From NCBI RefSeq assembly GCF_017876095.1, contig NZ_JAGINM010000022.1:47636-111635 (forward strand): DNA of 64,000 bases. The letters run 5' to 3'. The notes under the pieces were generated by a model that worked only from the letters and a program-made list of their open reading frames with translations, ran no database searches and was not told the DNA's origin. Source of the stretch: Azospirillum agricola (GTDB taxonomy: Bacteria > Pseudomonadota > Alphaproteobacteria > Azospirillales > Azospirillaceae). Made by a program: the position numbers and the translations under genes. Position 1 is the stretch's first letter; each line of letters begins with the position of its first letter. This document shows positions 48,531 through 57,979 of the stretch, one piece after another.

Positions 48531-48961
48531 GAGCGGGTCTCCGGAACGGCGTCGGCTGCGGGAAGGGCGGCAATGACGGCGGGAAGTGCGGCGATGGCGA
48601 CGGTGGCGCGGGGGCTGGAGCGGCGCGGCAGGATCAGCCGCGCGTCCGGTCCGGCGGCGGCCAGCGCCGCGGCCTCCGCCACGGAGGCGAGCCCGACCGC
48701 CGCCAGCACGGTGGCGGAGCGGGTGTGGACGCGCGGCTGCGCGTCGAGCATCGCCTCCTCCCCGACGAAGTCGAGCGGCAGGCCGAGCGCGCGCGCGGCC
48801 TCGGCGATGCCGGGCTCGTCCCGCTTCAGCGCCGGGGCCGCCAGCCGGGCGGACGCGCGGGCGCCGCCGTCGAGCCCGGCCTCGTCGAAGGCGGCGGCGG
48901 CGAGGCCGGCGATCTCTTCCCAGCCGCAGCCCCGGCGGCAGCCCAGACCGACGACGATCAT
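48527..48961 (-). CDS. cobE: Cobalamin biosynthesis protein CobE (CbiG C-terminal type)
   Basis: A 144-aa protein resembling the C-terminal part of CbiG, beginning IVVGLGCRRGCGWEEIAGLA. It has the family's central block (LLDAQPRVHTRSATVLAAVG, written loosely) and the ATVAIAALPAV end. CobE is needed for aerobic B12 synthesis with an unsettled role, possibly binding a corrin intermediate. It sits between cobL and cobM and overlaps both by 4 bases, so the three are translationally coupled. Confidence 0.9.
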   Translation of the reverse strand: MIVVGLGCRRGCGWEEIAGLAAAAFDEAGLDGGARASARLAAPALKRDEPGIAEAARALGLPLDFVGEEAMLDAQPRVHTRSATVLAAVGLASVAEAAALAAAGPDARLILPRRSSPRATVAIAALPAVIAALPAADAVPETRS

Positions 48962-50193
48962 GGCTTCTCCACCCGCCACAGCGTGACCGGCATCGACGGT
49001 CTCCAGCCCCTGAAGCCGCCGACCGGACTTGCCCGGCTCACGGCGATCTGCGACAGCTCGCCGCCCAGGCGCTTGTGGGCGTCGAACAGCACCGCCTCGC
49101 TTTCCAGCGTGACCGCGTTGGCGACCAGCCGGCCGCCGGGCCTCAGCGCGTCCCAGCAGCGGTCGAGCACGCCCGCGCCGGTGACGCCGCCGCCGATGAA
49201 CACCGCGTCCGGCGCCGGCAGGCCGGCCAGCGCGTCGGGCGCCTTGCCGCGCGCGACCTCCAGCCCCGGCACGCCGAAGGCGGCGGCGTTGGCGAGGATG
49301 CGGGCGACGCGCTCCTCGCGATGCTCGACGGCGACGGCGCGGTTGGCCGGGTCGGCCAGCATCCATTCGATGCCGATCGAGCCGGAGCCGGCGCCGACGT
49401 CCCACAGCAGCTCGCCCCGGCGCGGCGCCAGCGCCGACAGGGTGACGGCGCGCACCTCGCGCTTGGTGATCTGGCCGTCATGGGCGAACCAGTCGTCGGG
49501 CAGGCCGGGCGCGCGGGGCAGGATGCGGGCGCCGGGGGCGGCGACGCACTCCACCGCCAGCGTGTTGAGGTCGGCGACGCGCTCGACGCTCCAGGATTCG
49601 GCCGTGGCGGCGGTGCGGGATTCGCGCGGGCCGCCCATCGCCTCCAGCGCGGTCAGTCGGGAGGCGCCGAAGCCGCGCGCCCGCAGCAGGGCCGCCAGCT
49701 TCGCCGGGGTGGTGCCGTCCCAGGACAGGAGCAGCAGGCGGGCGCCGGGCAGGAGATGCGGGATCGCCAGCTCCAGCGGGCGGCCATGGACCGTCAGGCA
49801 GGCCGCCTCCTGCAACGGCCAGCCCAGCCGGGCGGCGGCGAGGCTGAAGGCGGAAGGGGCGGGCAGGACGGTCATTTCGATCGCCGGGACGATCCGCGAC
49901 AGGGTGGCGCCGATTCCGTACCAGGAGGGGTCGCCGCTCGCCAGCACGCAGACCGGCCGGCCGCGCCGGGCCAGCAGCGCCGGAAAGGCGTCGGTCAGCG
50001 GCGAGGGCCACGCCATCCGCTCCTGCCCGGCGACGGCGGGCGCCAGGGACAGGTGGCGGGCGCCGCCGACCAGCCATTCGGCGCGCTCGACCAGCGCGCG
50101 GGCGGCGGGCGGCAGCCCGTCCCAGCCATCCTCGCCCAGCCCGACGACCGACAGCCAGGGGGACAGCCAGGGCGGTGGCGGTGTGCTATCCAT
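48958..50193 (-). CDS. cobL: Precorrin-6B C5,15-methyltransferase (decarboxylating)
   Basis: A 411-aa fusion of CbiE and CbiT. Residues about 1-200 form a tetrapyrrole methylase (SVVGLGEDGWDGLPPAAR, VCVLASGDPSWYGIGATL); residues about 215-411 a Rossmann methyltransferase (RGELLWDVGAGSGSIGIEWM, PDAVFIGGGVTGAGVLDR). It methylates C5 and C15 and removes the acetate carboxyl. The ATG at 50193 (MDSTPPPPW) is used. It is divergent from cobK with about 50 bases between starts. Confidence 0.95.
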   Translation of the reverse strand: MDSTPPPPWLSPWLSVVGLGEDGWDGLPPAARALVERAEWLVGGARHLSLAPAVAGQERMAWPSPLTDAFPALLARRGRPVCVLASGDPSWYGIGATLSRIVPAIEMTVLPAPSAFSLAAARLGWPLQEAACLTVHGRPLELAIPHLLPGARLLLLSWDGTTPAKLAALLRARGFGASRLTALEAMGGPRESRTAATAESWSVERVADLNTLAVECVAAPGARILPRAPGLPDDWFAHDGQITKREVRAVTLSALAPRRGELLWDVGAGSGSIGIEWMLADPANRAVAVEHREERVARILANAAAFGVPGLEVARGKAPDALAGLPAPDAVFIGGGVTGAGVLDRCWDALRPGGRLVANAVTLESEAVLFDAHKRLGGELSQIAVSRASPVGGFRGWRPSMPVTLWRVEKP

Positions 50194-50242
50194 GGCGGTG
50201 CTCCGAAGGAGCATGGCGGCGGTCCGGATGAGGGGGGAAACG

Positions 50243-50995
50243 GTGCTCAAGGTCCTGATACTCGGCGGAACGACGGAGGCGACCGCGTTGGCGCGGCGGC
50301 TGGCCGGGCATCCCGGCATCGACGCGGCGGTGTCGCTGGCCGGGCGCACCAGGAATCCGGTGCTGCCGCCGCTGCCGACCCGCATCGGCGGCTTCGGCGG
50401 TGTCGAGGGGCTGGCGGCCCATCTGGGCGAGGCCGGCGTCCAGGCGGTGATCGACGCCACCCACCCCTTCGCCGACCAAATCTCCGCCAACGCGGCGGCG
50501 GCCTGCGCGCGGGCCGGGGTGCCGCTGCGCGTTCTGACCCGCGCGCCCTGGACGGCGGGGCCGGGCGACCGCTGGATCGGCGTGCCCGACATGGCGGCGG
50601 CGGCCGAGGCGGTGCGTGATCCCGATCCGGGGATGGACGGCACCGTGTTCCTCACCATCGGCCGGCAGGAGGTCGCGGCCTTCGAGGCGGCGCCCGACCG
50701 GCGTTATCTGATCCGCGCCGTCGACCCGCCGGAACCGATGCCGGCCCTGCCGCGCGCGACGCTGATCCTCGACCGCGGCCCCTTCACGCATGAGGGCGAG
50801 ATCGCCCTCATGCGGGAGCACGCCGTCGCCACCATCGTCAGCAAGAACAGCGGCGGCAGCGCCACCGACGCCAAGCTGGAGGCCGCGCGGCGGCTGGGCC
50901 TGACCGTCGTGATGGTCGGGCGCCCGCCGGGCAACGGCGTGGAGGAGCTGCGCGACGTCGATGCGGCGGTGGCGTGGCTGGAGGCGATGGGCTGA
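50243..50995 (+). CDS. cobK: Precorrin-6A reductase
   Basis: Reduces precorrin-6A to 6B with NADPH. The 250-aa product opens KVLILGGTTEATALARRLAG and has IDATHPFADQISANAAAAC, the family core, and KNSGGSATDAKLEAARRLGL near the end. A GTG at 50243 with GGGGGGA upstream is preferred. ATGs at 50228, 50213 and 50192 are in frame but have poor spacing or overlap the cobL start. It is convergent with cobJ. Confidence 0.94.
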   Translation: MLKVLILGGTTEATALARRLAGHPGIDAAVSLAGRTRNPVLPPLPTRIGGFGGVEGLAAHLGEAGVQAVIDATHPFADQISANAAAACARAGVPLRVLTRAPWTAGPGDRWIGVPDMAAAAEAVRDPDPGMDGTVFLTIGRQEVAAFEAAPDRRYLIRAVDPPEPMPALPRATLILDRGPFTHEGEIALMREHAVATIVSKNSGGSATDAKLEAARRLGLTVVMVGRPPGNGVEELRDVDAAVAWLEAMG

Positions 50996-51027
50996 ACCTT
51001 CCCTCGCGGGAATCGAGGTCTCCATCC

Positions 51028-51786
51028 TCACCCCCGGTAATGGCGGGGCGTGTAGACCCAGGGCTGGCCGTCGGCGCGCGCCACCAGCCGGGTGTGGGAG
51101 GCGCCGATGATCACCAGCGTCCGCATGTCGGCCTGCGCCGGATCCACCGTTCCCAGGCTCGTCACCGTCAGCGCCTCGTCGGGGCGGCCGATGGCGCGGC
51201 CCAGCACGATGGGGGTTTCCGGAGCGCGGATCTCCCGAAGAGCGTCGAAGGCGGCGCCCAACTGCCAGGGCCGGGCGCGCGAGATCGGGTTGTAGAGCGC
51301 GATGACGAAATCCGCCTCGGCCGCCAGCCGCAGGCGCTTCAGCACCACCTCCCACGGTTTCAGGTTGTCGGACAGCGAGATCGCGCAGAAATCATGCCCG
51401 AGCGGCGCCCCGGCCCGCGCCGCCGCCGCCTGCATCGCCGACAGGCCGGGATCGACCGCCAGCGGCACGTCCCGCCACGCCGCCGGGGCGCCGGGATCGT
51501 CCAGCGCCTCGAACACCGCCGCCGCCATGGCGAAGATGCCGGGGTCGCCGCCCGACACCACCGCGACCCGCCGGCCCTGCGCCGCCAGATCCAGCGCGAA
51601 GCGGGCGCGGTCCAGCTCGACCCGGTTGTCCGAGGCGTGGCGCACCTGCGGCCCCGGCGGCACGCGCTCGACATAGGGGAAATAGCCGACGAGGTCGGTC
51701 GCCTCGGCCAGATCGCGCCGGGCCTCCGGCGTCAGCCAATCCTCCGGGCCGGGACCGAGCCCGACCACCTTCAGCCAGCCGGTCAT
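51028..51786 (-). CDS. cobJ: Precorrin-3B C17-methyltransferase
   Basis: A 252-aa SAM-dependent enzyme causing ring contraction to precorrin-4. Family blocks: LKVVGLGPGPEDWLTPEARR, VAVVSGGDPGIFAMAAAVFE, FCAISLSDNLKPWEVVLKRL and LYNPISRARPWQL. The length is that of the single-domain form, without a CbiG fusion. The start overlaps cobI by 4 bases. Confidence 0.96.
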   Translation of the reverse strand: MTGWLKVVGLGPGPEDWLTPEARRDLAEATDLVGYFPYVERVPPGPQVRHASDNRVELDRARFALDLAAQGRRVAVVSGGDPGIFAMAAAVFEALDDPGAPAAWRDVPLAVDPGLSAMQAAAARAGAPLGHDFCAISLSDNLKPWEVVLKRLRLAAEADFVIALYNPISRARPWQLGAAFDALREIRAPETPIVLGRAIGRPDEALTVTSLGTVDPAQADMRTLVIIGASHTRLVARADGQPWVYTPRHYRG

Positions 51787-52550
51787 TCCGCCGCCCCGCC
51801 TCCCGCTTTTCCACCGCGATGCCCGTCGCCCGGAATGACGATCTGCGAGAAGTAGGGCGCGCTGTCCGGCGCCTCCAGGAAGGGCATGAAGCGCTGCTCC
51901 TCCATGCTGGCGCGCTCGACGTACCAGGCGCGTTCCGCCAGGCCGGCGGCGGCGATGGCGCGGCGCACCTTGGGCAGGTTCTGGCCGAGCTTCATCACCA
52001 CGCAGGCGTCGGCGGCGGTGAGCGCGCGGACCAGCGCCTCCTCGTCCAGCGTGCCGGGGATGACCGACAGCACGTCGTCGCGCAGCATCAGCGGGCGCGG
52101 CAGCAGCGAGGCGCTGCACACCATGCTGGTGACGCCGGGAACCACCTCGGTCGGGAAGCGGGTGGACAGGCGCAGGAACAGATGCATGAAGGAGCCGTAG
52201 AAGAACGGATCCCCCTCGTTCAGCGCCGCCACCGAGCGGCCGGCGGCGAGATGCCCGGCGATGCGCTCGGCGGACTCGTCGAAGAAGGCCTCGATCTGGC
52301 GGCCGTAGTCCGGATGGTCCGGCGGCAGTTCGACCGTCACCGGATAGACCATCGGCAGCTCGACCTGCCCGTCGACGATGGCGTGGTCGGCGATGCGGCG
52401 GGCGTGGCCCTTGGTGCCGCGCTTGCAGAAATAGGCGACGACCGGGCAGGCGCCGATGGTGCGCACGGCCTTCAGCGTCATCAGCTCCGGATCGCCGGGA
52501 CCGACGCCGACGCCGTAGAGCCGGCCGGGGGTGACGGTTCCGCCGCTCAT
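51783..52550 (-). CDS. cobI: Precorrin-2 C20-methyltransferase
   Basis: A 255-aa SAM-dependent methyltransferase acting on precorrin-2. Family blocks: LYGVGVGPGDPELMTLKAVR, NEGDPFFYGSFMHLFLRL, VPGVTSMVCSASLLPRPL and CVVMKLGQNLPKVRRA. The His/Gly-rich C-terminal end (GDGHRGGKAGGGAAE) is not part of the conserved fold. It overlaps cobH and cobJ by 4 bases each. Confidence 0.96.
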   Translation of the reverse strand: MSGGTVTPGRLYGVGVGPGDPELMTLKAVRTIGACPVVAYFCKRGTKGHARRIADHAIVDGQVELPMVYPVTVELPPDHPDYGRQIEAFFDESAERIAGHLAAGRSVAALNEGDPFFYGSFMHLFLRLSTRFPTEVVPGVTSMVCSASLLPRPLMLRDDVLSVIPGTLDEEALVRALTAADACVVMKLGQNLPKVRRAIAAAGLAERAWYVERASMEEQRFMPFLEAPDSAPYFSQIVIPGDGHRGGKAGGGAAE

Positions 52551-53185
52551 TCCACGTCGCTCGCCAGGGCGTTGACCGCCGCCGCCGCCATGGCGCTGCC
52601 GCCGCGCCGTCCGCGGATCGCCAGATGGGGAATGCCGAACGGGTTTCCGGCCAGCGCCTCCTTGCTTTCCAGCGCGCCGACGAAGCCGACCGGGAATCCC
52701 AGGATCGCCGCCGGCTTCGGGGCGCCGGCCGCGATCATCTCCAGCAGGCGGAAGAGCGCCGTCGGCGCGTTGCCGATGGCGACCACCGACCCGGCCAGCC
52801 GGTCGCCCCACAGGTCGAGCGCCGCGGCGGAGCGGGTGTTGGCGACCGCCTTCGCCAGATCGGGAACGGCGGGGTCGCGCAGCGTGCAGACCACCGGGTT
52901 GCCGGCCGGCAGCCGGGCGCGGGTGACGCCGTGGGCGACCATCTCGCTGTCGCAGAGGATCGCGGCGCCGGCGCGCAGAGCCTCGCGGGCGGCCGTGCCG
53001 ACGTCGGGGGAGAACATCAGATCCTGCGCCGCGTCCACCATGCCGCAGGCGTGGATCACGCGGACCGCCACCGGCTTCAGGTCGTCGGGCAGGGCCGACA
53101 GGTCGGCCTCCGCCCGGATGGTGGCGAAGGACTGGCGGTAGATGGCCGCTCCGTCGCGGATGTAGTCGTAGAGCGGCTCAGGCAC
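52547..53185 (-). CDS. cobH: Precorrin-8X methylmutase
   Basis: A 212-aa enzyme moving a methyl group from C11 to C12 to give hydrogenobyrinate. The catalytic His is in VRVIHACGMVDAAQDL; further blocks are ILCDSEMVAHGVTRARLP and LGFPVGFVGALESKEAL. The length is normal. It overlaps cobG by 8 bases and cobI by 4. Confidence 0.96.
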   Translation of the reverse strand: MPEPLYDYIRDGAAIYRQSFATIRAEADLSALPDDLKPVAVRVIHACGMVDAAQDLMFSPDVGTAAREALRAGAAILCDSEMVAHGVTRARLPAGNPVVCTLRDPAVPDLAKAVANTRSAAALDLWGDRLAGSVVAIGNAPTALFRLLEMIAAGAPKPAAILGFPVGFVGALESKEALAGNPFGIPHLAIRGRRGGSAMAAAAVNALASDVE

Positions 53186-54533
53186 CGGGCAACTCCTCGG
53201 GGGACAGGCCGGCGACGCAGGCGACCGCGTCGTCGGGTGACAGGCCGGCGTGCCGGGAAGCGGCGCCGGGTTTGGCGTTCAGGGCGACGTCGTACACGCC
53301 GTCACGCGCGGTGAGCGTGACATCGGCCGCCCCCGGATGGGCGCAGCCCTTGGCGCAGCCCGACACATGCACCATCCGCACCCGGTCCAGCAAGGGGCCT
53401 GCGCGGTCGGCGATGGCCAGCGCCGTGGTGTGGGTGTCGGTGGTGCCGACGTCGCAGCCGCGCAGGCCGCTGCACGCCGTCAGCTTCAGCCGCCGGTCGG
53501 CGGGCGTGAGGATGGCGCCGAGCGCCGCGGCCTGGGCGGCGGCCTCGGGAGCCGGGCGGACCAGCAGCAGGGCGCGCCAGGGGGTGAGGCGGATTTCGTG
53601 CGTGAGATCGGACAGCGCGGACAGGGCGGCGCAGGTCAGACGGCCGAACGGGAAGGCGACCGTCAGCCACGCGTCATGCTCCTTCTTCCCCCCCGGGAGA
53701 AGGTCGGGATGAGGGGGTTCGGCGCAACCGAAGATCTCCATGAGGTGCGTCCCCCTCACCCCGACCCTCTCCCCGGGGGGGAGAGGGAGAAGCAGGGGGG
53801 AGAGGCGTGCGCGGAACGGTTCAACGCCGACCGCCGCAACCAGACCGGCCATCCGGCGCGGCGGCTCCGGCAGGGTGGCCCGCAGCTCCAGGAAGGCGCG
53901 TCCGAGCGCCGACGCCACGTCGGCCACCTCCTCCGCCCGGCACAGCCCCAGCGGCACGGCCTCGGCCAGCGTGCCGCCCAGCGACACCCGCAGGCGCTCG
54001 CCGTCCACCGCGTCGAAGCGCACGTCGGTGCCGCTCGACGCCAGATGCGCGATCCCGCCGCCGCAGACCAGCCAGCCGAATTTCGGCGGCAGCCGGTGCA
54101 GCGCCGCGTCCCCGGCCAACCGCGCGTCGAGCGCGCGGGCCACCGGCCGCGCGTCCATCGGCGCCGTACCGTCCAGCCCGGCGGCCGGGGCGCACAGCAC
54201 GTTGCGCACCGCCTCGCTGACGGCGTCGTCCGCGACGTAGCCCATCGCCCGCAGCGCGTCCGTCACCGGCTCCAGCCCGCGCGCCGGAACGCCGCGCAGT
54301 TGCAGGTTGCCGCGATGGCTGAGGTCGATCAGGCCGTTGCCATGCTCCGCCCCCAGCGCCGCGATGCGCCGCGCGTGCTCCGCCGGCAGAACGCCGGCCG
54401 GGACGCGCACGCGCAGCAGGAACCCGTCGCCGACCTCCATCGGGGCGAGGACGCCCGGACAGGTGCCGCGGCGGCGCGGCGGGTTGCGGGGGGAAACAGG
54501 GGTTGGAACGGTGCTCCGAACGGTGCTGGTCAT
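53178..54533 (-). CDS. cobG: Precorrin-3B synthase (interrupted in frame by a repeat)
   Basis: Oxygen-dependent monooxygenase converting precorrin-3A to 3B; it has sulfite/nitrite-reductase folds and a [4Fe-4S] centre. The cluster cysteines are in LTACSGLRGCDVG and VSGCAKGCAHPG. The N-terminal half-domain runs to about residue 240. Residues about 245-285 (LLPLPPGERVGVRGTHLMEI and following, PHPDLLPGGKKEH) are coded by an inverted repeat (separate entry), and replace or lengthen the interdomain stretch. The protein is 451 aa, in the normal range of the family. The start at 54533 overlaps the cobN stop by 4 bases. Confidence 0.9.
   Translation of the reverse strand: MTSTVRSTVPTPVSPRNPPRRRGTCPGVLAPMEVGDGFLLRVRVPAGVLPAEHARRIAALGAEHGNGLIDLSHRGNLQLRGVPARGLEPVTDALRAMGYVADDAVSEAVRNVLCAPAAGLDGTAPMDARPVARALDARLAGDAALHRLPPKFGWLVCGGGIAHLASSGTDVRFDAVDGERLRVSLGGTLAEAVPLGLCRAEEVADVASALGRAFLELRATLPEPPRRMAGLVAAVGVEPFRARLSPLLLPLPPGERVGVRGTHLMEIFGCAEPPHPDLLPGGKKEHDAWLTVAFPFGRLTCAALSALSDLTHEIRLTPWRALLLVRPAPEAAAQAAALGAILTPADRRLKLTACSGLRGCDVGTTDTHTTALAIADRAGPLLDRVRMVHVSGCAKGCAHPGAADVTLTARDGVYDVALNAKPGAASRHAGLSPDDAVACVAGLSPEELPGA
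53679..53808. repeat. Palindromic repeat inserted in frame in cobG
   Basis: Inverted arms of about 40 bases (one around 53680-53717, the other around 53750-53805) share the core GGGAGAAGGTCGGGATGAGGG and its complement CCCTCACCCCGACCCTCTCC with a few mismatches. The same CCCTCTCCC-type core recurs between genes at 47719 and 57980. Here it is read through in the cobG frame without a stop. Confidence 0.75.
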
Positions 54534-57500
54534 GCGGCTCTCTCCCGGCGCAGGCGCGGATCCTCGGCCGTGGAGTTGCGGCGCGGGTGCCACAGGCCAC
54601 GGTCGAGCGCCTCGCCCATGCGCGCGAGAATGTGCCGGGAGGCCGCCGGGTTGGCATGGGTCAAAAAGTCCCAGACGGCGGCGTCCTCGACATAGGCGTC
54701 GAACAGCAGGTCGAAATGGGCCGAGCGCACCGCGTCGGTGGTCGCGGCGAAGGCGAACAGCGTGTCGACGCCCGCCGCCATCTCCGCCGCCCCCCGGTAG
54801 CCGTGCCGCATCATGCCGGCGATCCAGCGCGGGTTCGCCGCCCGTCCGCGCAGGGTGCGGGCGATCTCCTCGGCCAGCGTGCGGACGGCGAGCGTCTCCG
54901 GGTCGGAACTGTCCAGATGGTAGAGCGCCGGCTCCGCCGCCTCCAGCGACGCGGCGGCGGCGGCGAAGCCCCCCTCATACTGCATGAAACCGTCGGTGGA
55001 GAGGACGTCGTGCTCGCGCTGGTCCTGGTGGTGGACCAGCGCGTCGGCCCCGCCGACCCGGCGGCGGAACAGGGCGGGCAGGGGCTCGCCCTCCAGCCCG
55101 GCGCCGTAGGCGTGGCAGCCGCCGTCGAGATAGGCGGCGCCGAAATCGGCCCGCGCCGTCCAGTCGCCGCGCGCGATCATTCCCGGCAGGGCGGTGCCGT
55201 AGACTCCGGGAGCCGAGCCGAACACCCGCGCCGTCGCCCAGCGGCGGGCTTCGTCGGGCGGGGTGCCGGACGAGGCCAGCGCCTCCGCCTCGGCGCGGGC
55301 GGACGCCGCCAGCGGGTTGGCGGCCCCGTCCTCGTCCAGCCCGGCGACGGCGCGCACCGCCTGGTCGAACAGAGCGATCTGCTGCGGGAACACGTCGCGG
55401 AACAGGCCGGAGATCCGCAGCGTCACGTCCACGCGCGGGCGGCCGAGCACGCCGGCCGGCATGATCTCGTAGCCGGTGACGCGGCCCGAGCCGTTCTCCC
55501 ACAGCGGGCGCACGCCGAGCAGGGCCAGCGCCTGCGCCAGTTCGTCGCCGCCGGTGCGCATGGCCGGCGTGCCCCAGCAATCGACGACCAGCCGTTTCGG
55601 CCAGTCGCCATGGTCCTGGAGGTAGCGGGTGATCAGCGCGTCGGCCGCCTGCCAGCCGAGCGTCCAGGCGGTCGGCGTCGGCACCCCGCGCGGGTCGAGC
55701 GCGTAGAGGTTCCGCCCGGTCGGCAGCGTGTCGGCCCGCCCGCGCGCCGGGGAGCCGCCGGGACCGGGAGCGACGAAGCGGCCGTCGAGCCCGGCGAGCA
55801 GCGCCCGCATCTCCGCCTCGCCGCAGGCATCGAGGTTCCGCGCCACCTCCGCCGCCTCGGCGTTGCGGGCGACGGCGGCGGTCAGCCGGTCGCGCCGCTC
55901 GCCGGCCGGGCTGGCCCCGAAGACGTGCAGCCCGTCGCGGATCTGCATCTCCTTGATGTCGCAGAGATGGGCGTCGAGCCGGCTGAGGATGGCGTCGGGA
56001 TCGTCGTCGGGGCGCAGGTTGCAGTCGTCCGCCACCCCCGACCGCCACGCCAGATCGAGGATCGTCTGGCGCAGCAGACCCAGCCGGCGCGGGTCGAGCG
56101 CGGTCGCCTGCGAATACTCGTCGATGGCGGTTTCCAGCCCGGCGAGGTCGCCGTGCAGCCCGGCCTCGACCGGCGGCGGCGTGAGGTGGCCGATCAGCAC
56201 GGCGGCCGAGCGGCGCCGCGCCTGCACCCCCTCGCCGGGGTTGTTGACGATGAAGGGGTAGAGCAGCGGCAGGGCGCCGCCGACGATCTCGGGCCAGCAG
56301 TCCGCCGACAGGGCGACGGCCTTGCCGGGCAGCCACTCCAGCGTGCCGTGCGCGCCGATCTGCACCAGGGCGTGGATGCCGGCCACATGGCGGAGCCAGA
56401 GGTGGAAGGCGAGATAGCCGTGGCTGGGCGGCGTGTCCGGGTCGTGGTGCTGGGCGGTGGTCAGCGGACCGTGGCCCCGGCTGGGCTGCACGGCGACCAG
56501 GGCGTTGCCGCAGCGCCGGAGCCGGAACGCGAACGCCCCGTCGCGCAGCGCCGGGTCGGCATCCGGCTCGCCCCAGACGGCGGCGATGCGCGCCCGCGCG
56601 CCGACGGGGGCGAGCCGGTCATACGCGGCGAGCGTCAGCGTCGCGGCGGGCGGGCCGGTCAGCGTCTCCATCAGCGCGGCGCCGTCGGGTGGCAGATCGG
56701 TCAGGGCGTAGCCCTCGGCGGCCATGCGGGCCAGCATCGCCACGGCGCTCGCCGGGCTGTCGAGCCCGACCGCGTGGCCGATGCCGCCGCCGGGACCGGG
56801 ATAGTCGGAGAGCACCAGGGCGACCCGCCGTCCGCCGCGCGGTGTCCGCGCCAGCCGCACCCAGGCGGCGGCGAGGTCGGCGGTGGCGGCCACCCGGTCG
56901 GGCAGCGGACGCAGGACGGGGGCGGCGAATTGCAGGTCGGGGTCGGGCTCGCCGGCCGCCTTGAAGGCGACGGCGCGGGCGATGATGCGGCCGTCCATCT
57001 CCGGCAGCACGACGTTCATGGCGAGGTCGGAGGGGGCGAGGCCGCGCGTCGAGGCGCGCCAGCCCTCCTCCGGCGTGGTCGACAGGATGGCCTGGAGCAC
57101 CGGCGTGCCGTTGGCCTCCAGCGGCGAGCCGTCCTCGCGCGCGGCCGAAAATCCGGTGGTGTTGACGACCAGCGCCACGTCGCGTGCGGTCAGGGTGGCC
57201 CGCATCCAGGCGGCGCAGTCCGGCTCCTTCAGGCTGGACACGAACAGCGGCAGCGGGGCGATGCCGCGTTCGGCCAGCGCCTCGCACAGCGCCCGCACCG
57301 GCGCCAGATCGCCGGCCAGCAGGTGCGAGCGGTAGAACACCACCGCCGCCACCGGGGCCGCCACCACCGGGGCCCCCGCCACCGGGGCACCGTCGGGTAC
57401 GACTCCGCGCCAGCCGTCATAAGCGCCGAATCGGGGAACCGGCGCGGGCTCGCTCCAGGGCAGCGGCCGGCCGGCCAGGGTTGCGGCGTAGGCGAGCAGG

Positions 57501-57955
57501 CTGGCGTTGTTGTCCGGCCCGCCCTCGCAGAAGAAGCGCCACAGCCGCTGCGCGGCCTCGGCCGGAACGGTGCCGAAGCCGTCGAGGTTGGGATCGGGCC
57601 GCGAATCGCCCGGCAGGACGGCCAGGGCGACGCCGCGCTCCCGGCAGACGGCGGCGACGCGGTCCAGCCCGTAGCGCCAGTAGCCGCTGCCGCCGAGCAG
57701 CCGCAGCACCACCAGCTTGGCCCCGGCGATGACCGAATCGGCGTGGAGATCGACCGACAGCGGATGCCCCAGGCGGTTCAGGTTGGCCAGCCGCAGGGAC
57801 GGCAGGCGGTCGCGGTTCGCCCGCCACGCGGCGGCGAGCGCGGTCAGGTCGCTGTCGGAAAAGGACAGCACGACGAGGTCGGCCGCCGACTGCCCCAGAT
57901 CCTCGGCCTGGGGGCCGGCGTCGAGGTCGTCCTGACGGGCGGCGAGCAGATGCAT
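54530..57955 (-). CDS. cobN: Cobaltochelatase large subunit
   Basis: A 1141-aa subunit of the ATP-dependent aerobic cobaltochelatase (with CobS and CobT, not in this window), which inserts cobalt into hydrogenobyrinate a,c-diamide. Family landmarks: QIGAHGTLEWLPGKAVALSA, YPFIVNNPGEGVQARRRSAA, PTGRNLYALDPRGVPTPTAW, YLDGGCHAYG and HHQDQREHDVLSTDGF. Length fits the CobN range (about 1200). I chose the ATG at 57955 (MHLLAARQDDLDAG); a longer frame to 58051 is read from a palindromic repeat. It overlaps cobG by 4 bases. Confidence 0.95.
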   Translation of the reverse strand: MHLLAARQDDLDAGPQAEDLGQSAADLVVLSFSDSDLTALAAAWRANRDRLPSLRLANLNRLGHPLSVDLHADSVIAGAKLVVLRLLGGSGYWRYGLDRVAAVCRERGVALAVLPGDSRPDPNLDGFGTVPAEAAQRLWRFFCEGGPDNNASLLAYAATLAGRPLPWSEPAPVPRFGAYDGWRGVVPDGAPVAGAPVVAAPVAAVVFYRSHLLAGDLAPVRALCEALAERGIAPLPLFVSSLKEPDCAAWMRATLTARDVALVVNTTGFSAAREDGSPLEANGTPVLQAILSTTPEEGWRASTRGLAPSDLAMNVVLPEMDGRIIARAVAFKAAGEPDPDLQFAAPVLRPLPDRVAATADLAAAWVRLARTPRGGRRVALVLSDYPGPGGGIGHAVGLDSPASAVAMLARMAAEGYALTDLPPDGAALMETLTGPPAATLTLAAYDRLAPVGARARIAAVWGEPDADPALRDGAFAFRLRRCGNALVAVQPSRGHGPLTTAQHHDPDTPPSHGYLAFHLWLRHVAGIHALVQIGAHGTLEWLPGKAVALSADCWPEIVGGALPLLYPFIVNNPGEGVQARRRSAAVLIGHLTPPPVEAGLHGDLAGLETAIDEYSQATALDPRRLGLLRQTILDLAWRSGVADDCNLRPDDDPDAILSRLDAHLCDIKEMQIRDGLHVFGASPAGERRDRLTAAVARNAEAAEVARNLDACGEAEMRALLAGLDGRFVAPGPGGSPARGRADTLPTGRNLYALDPRGVPTPTAWTLGWQAADALITRYLQDHGDWPKRLVVDCWGTPAMRTGGDELAQALALLGVRPLWENGSGRVTGYEIMPAGVLGRPRVDVTLRISGLFRDVFPQQIALFDQAVRAVAGLDEDGAANPLAASARAEAEALASSGTPPDEARRWATARVFGSAPGVYGTALPGMIARGDWTARADFGAAYLDGGCHAYGAGLEGEPLPALFRRRVGGADALVHHQDQREHDVLSTDGFMQYEGGFAAAAASLEAAEPALYHLDSSDPETLAVRTLAEEIARTLRGRAANPRWIAGMMRHGYRGAAEMAAGVDTLFAFAATTDAVRSAHFDLLFDAYVEDAAVWDFLTHANPAASRHILARMGEALDRGLWHPRRNSTAEDPRLRRERAA

Positions 57956-57979
57956 CGGTTGCCACACATGTCCAGGCGT

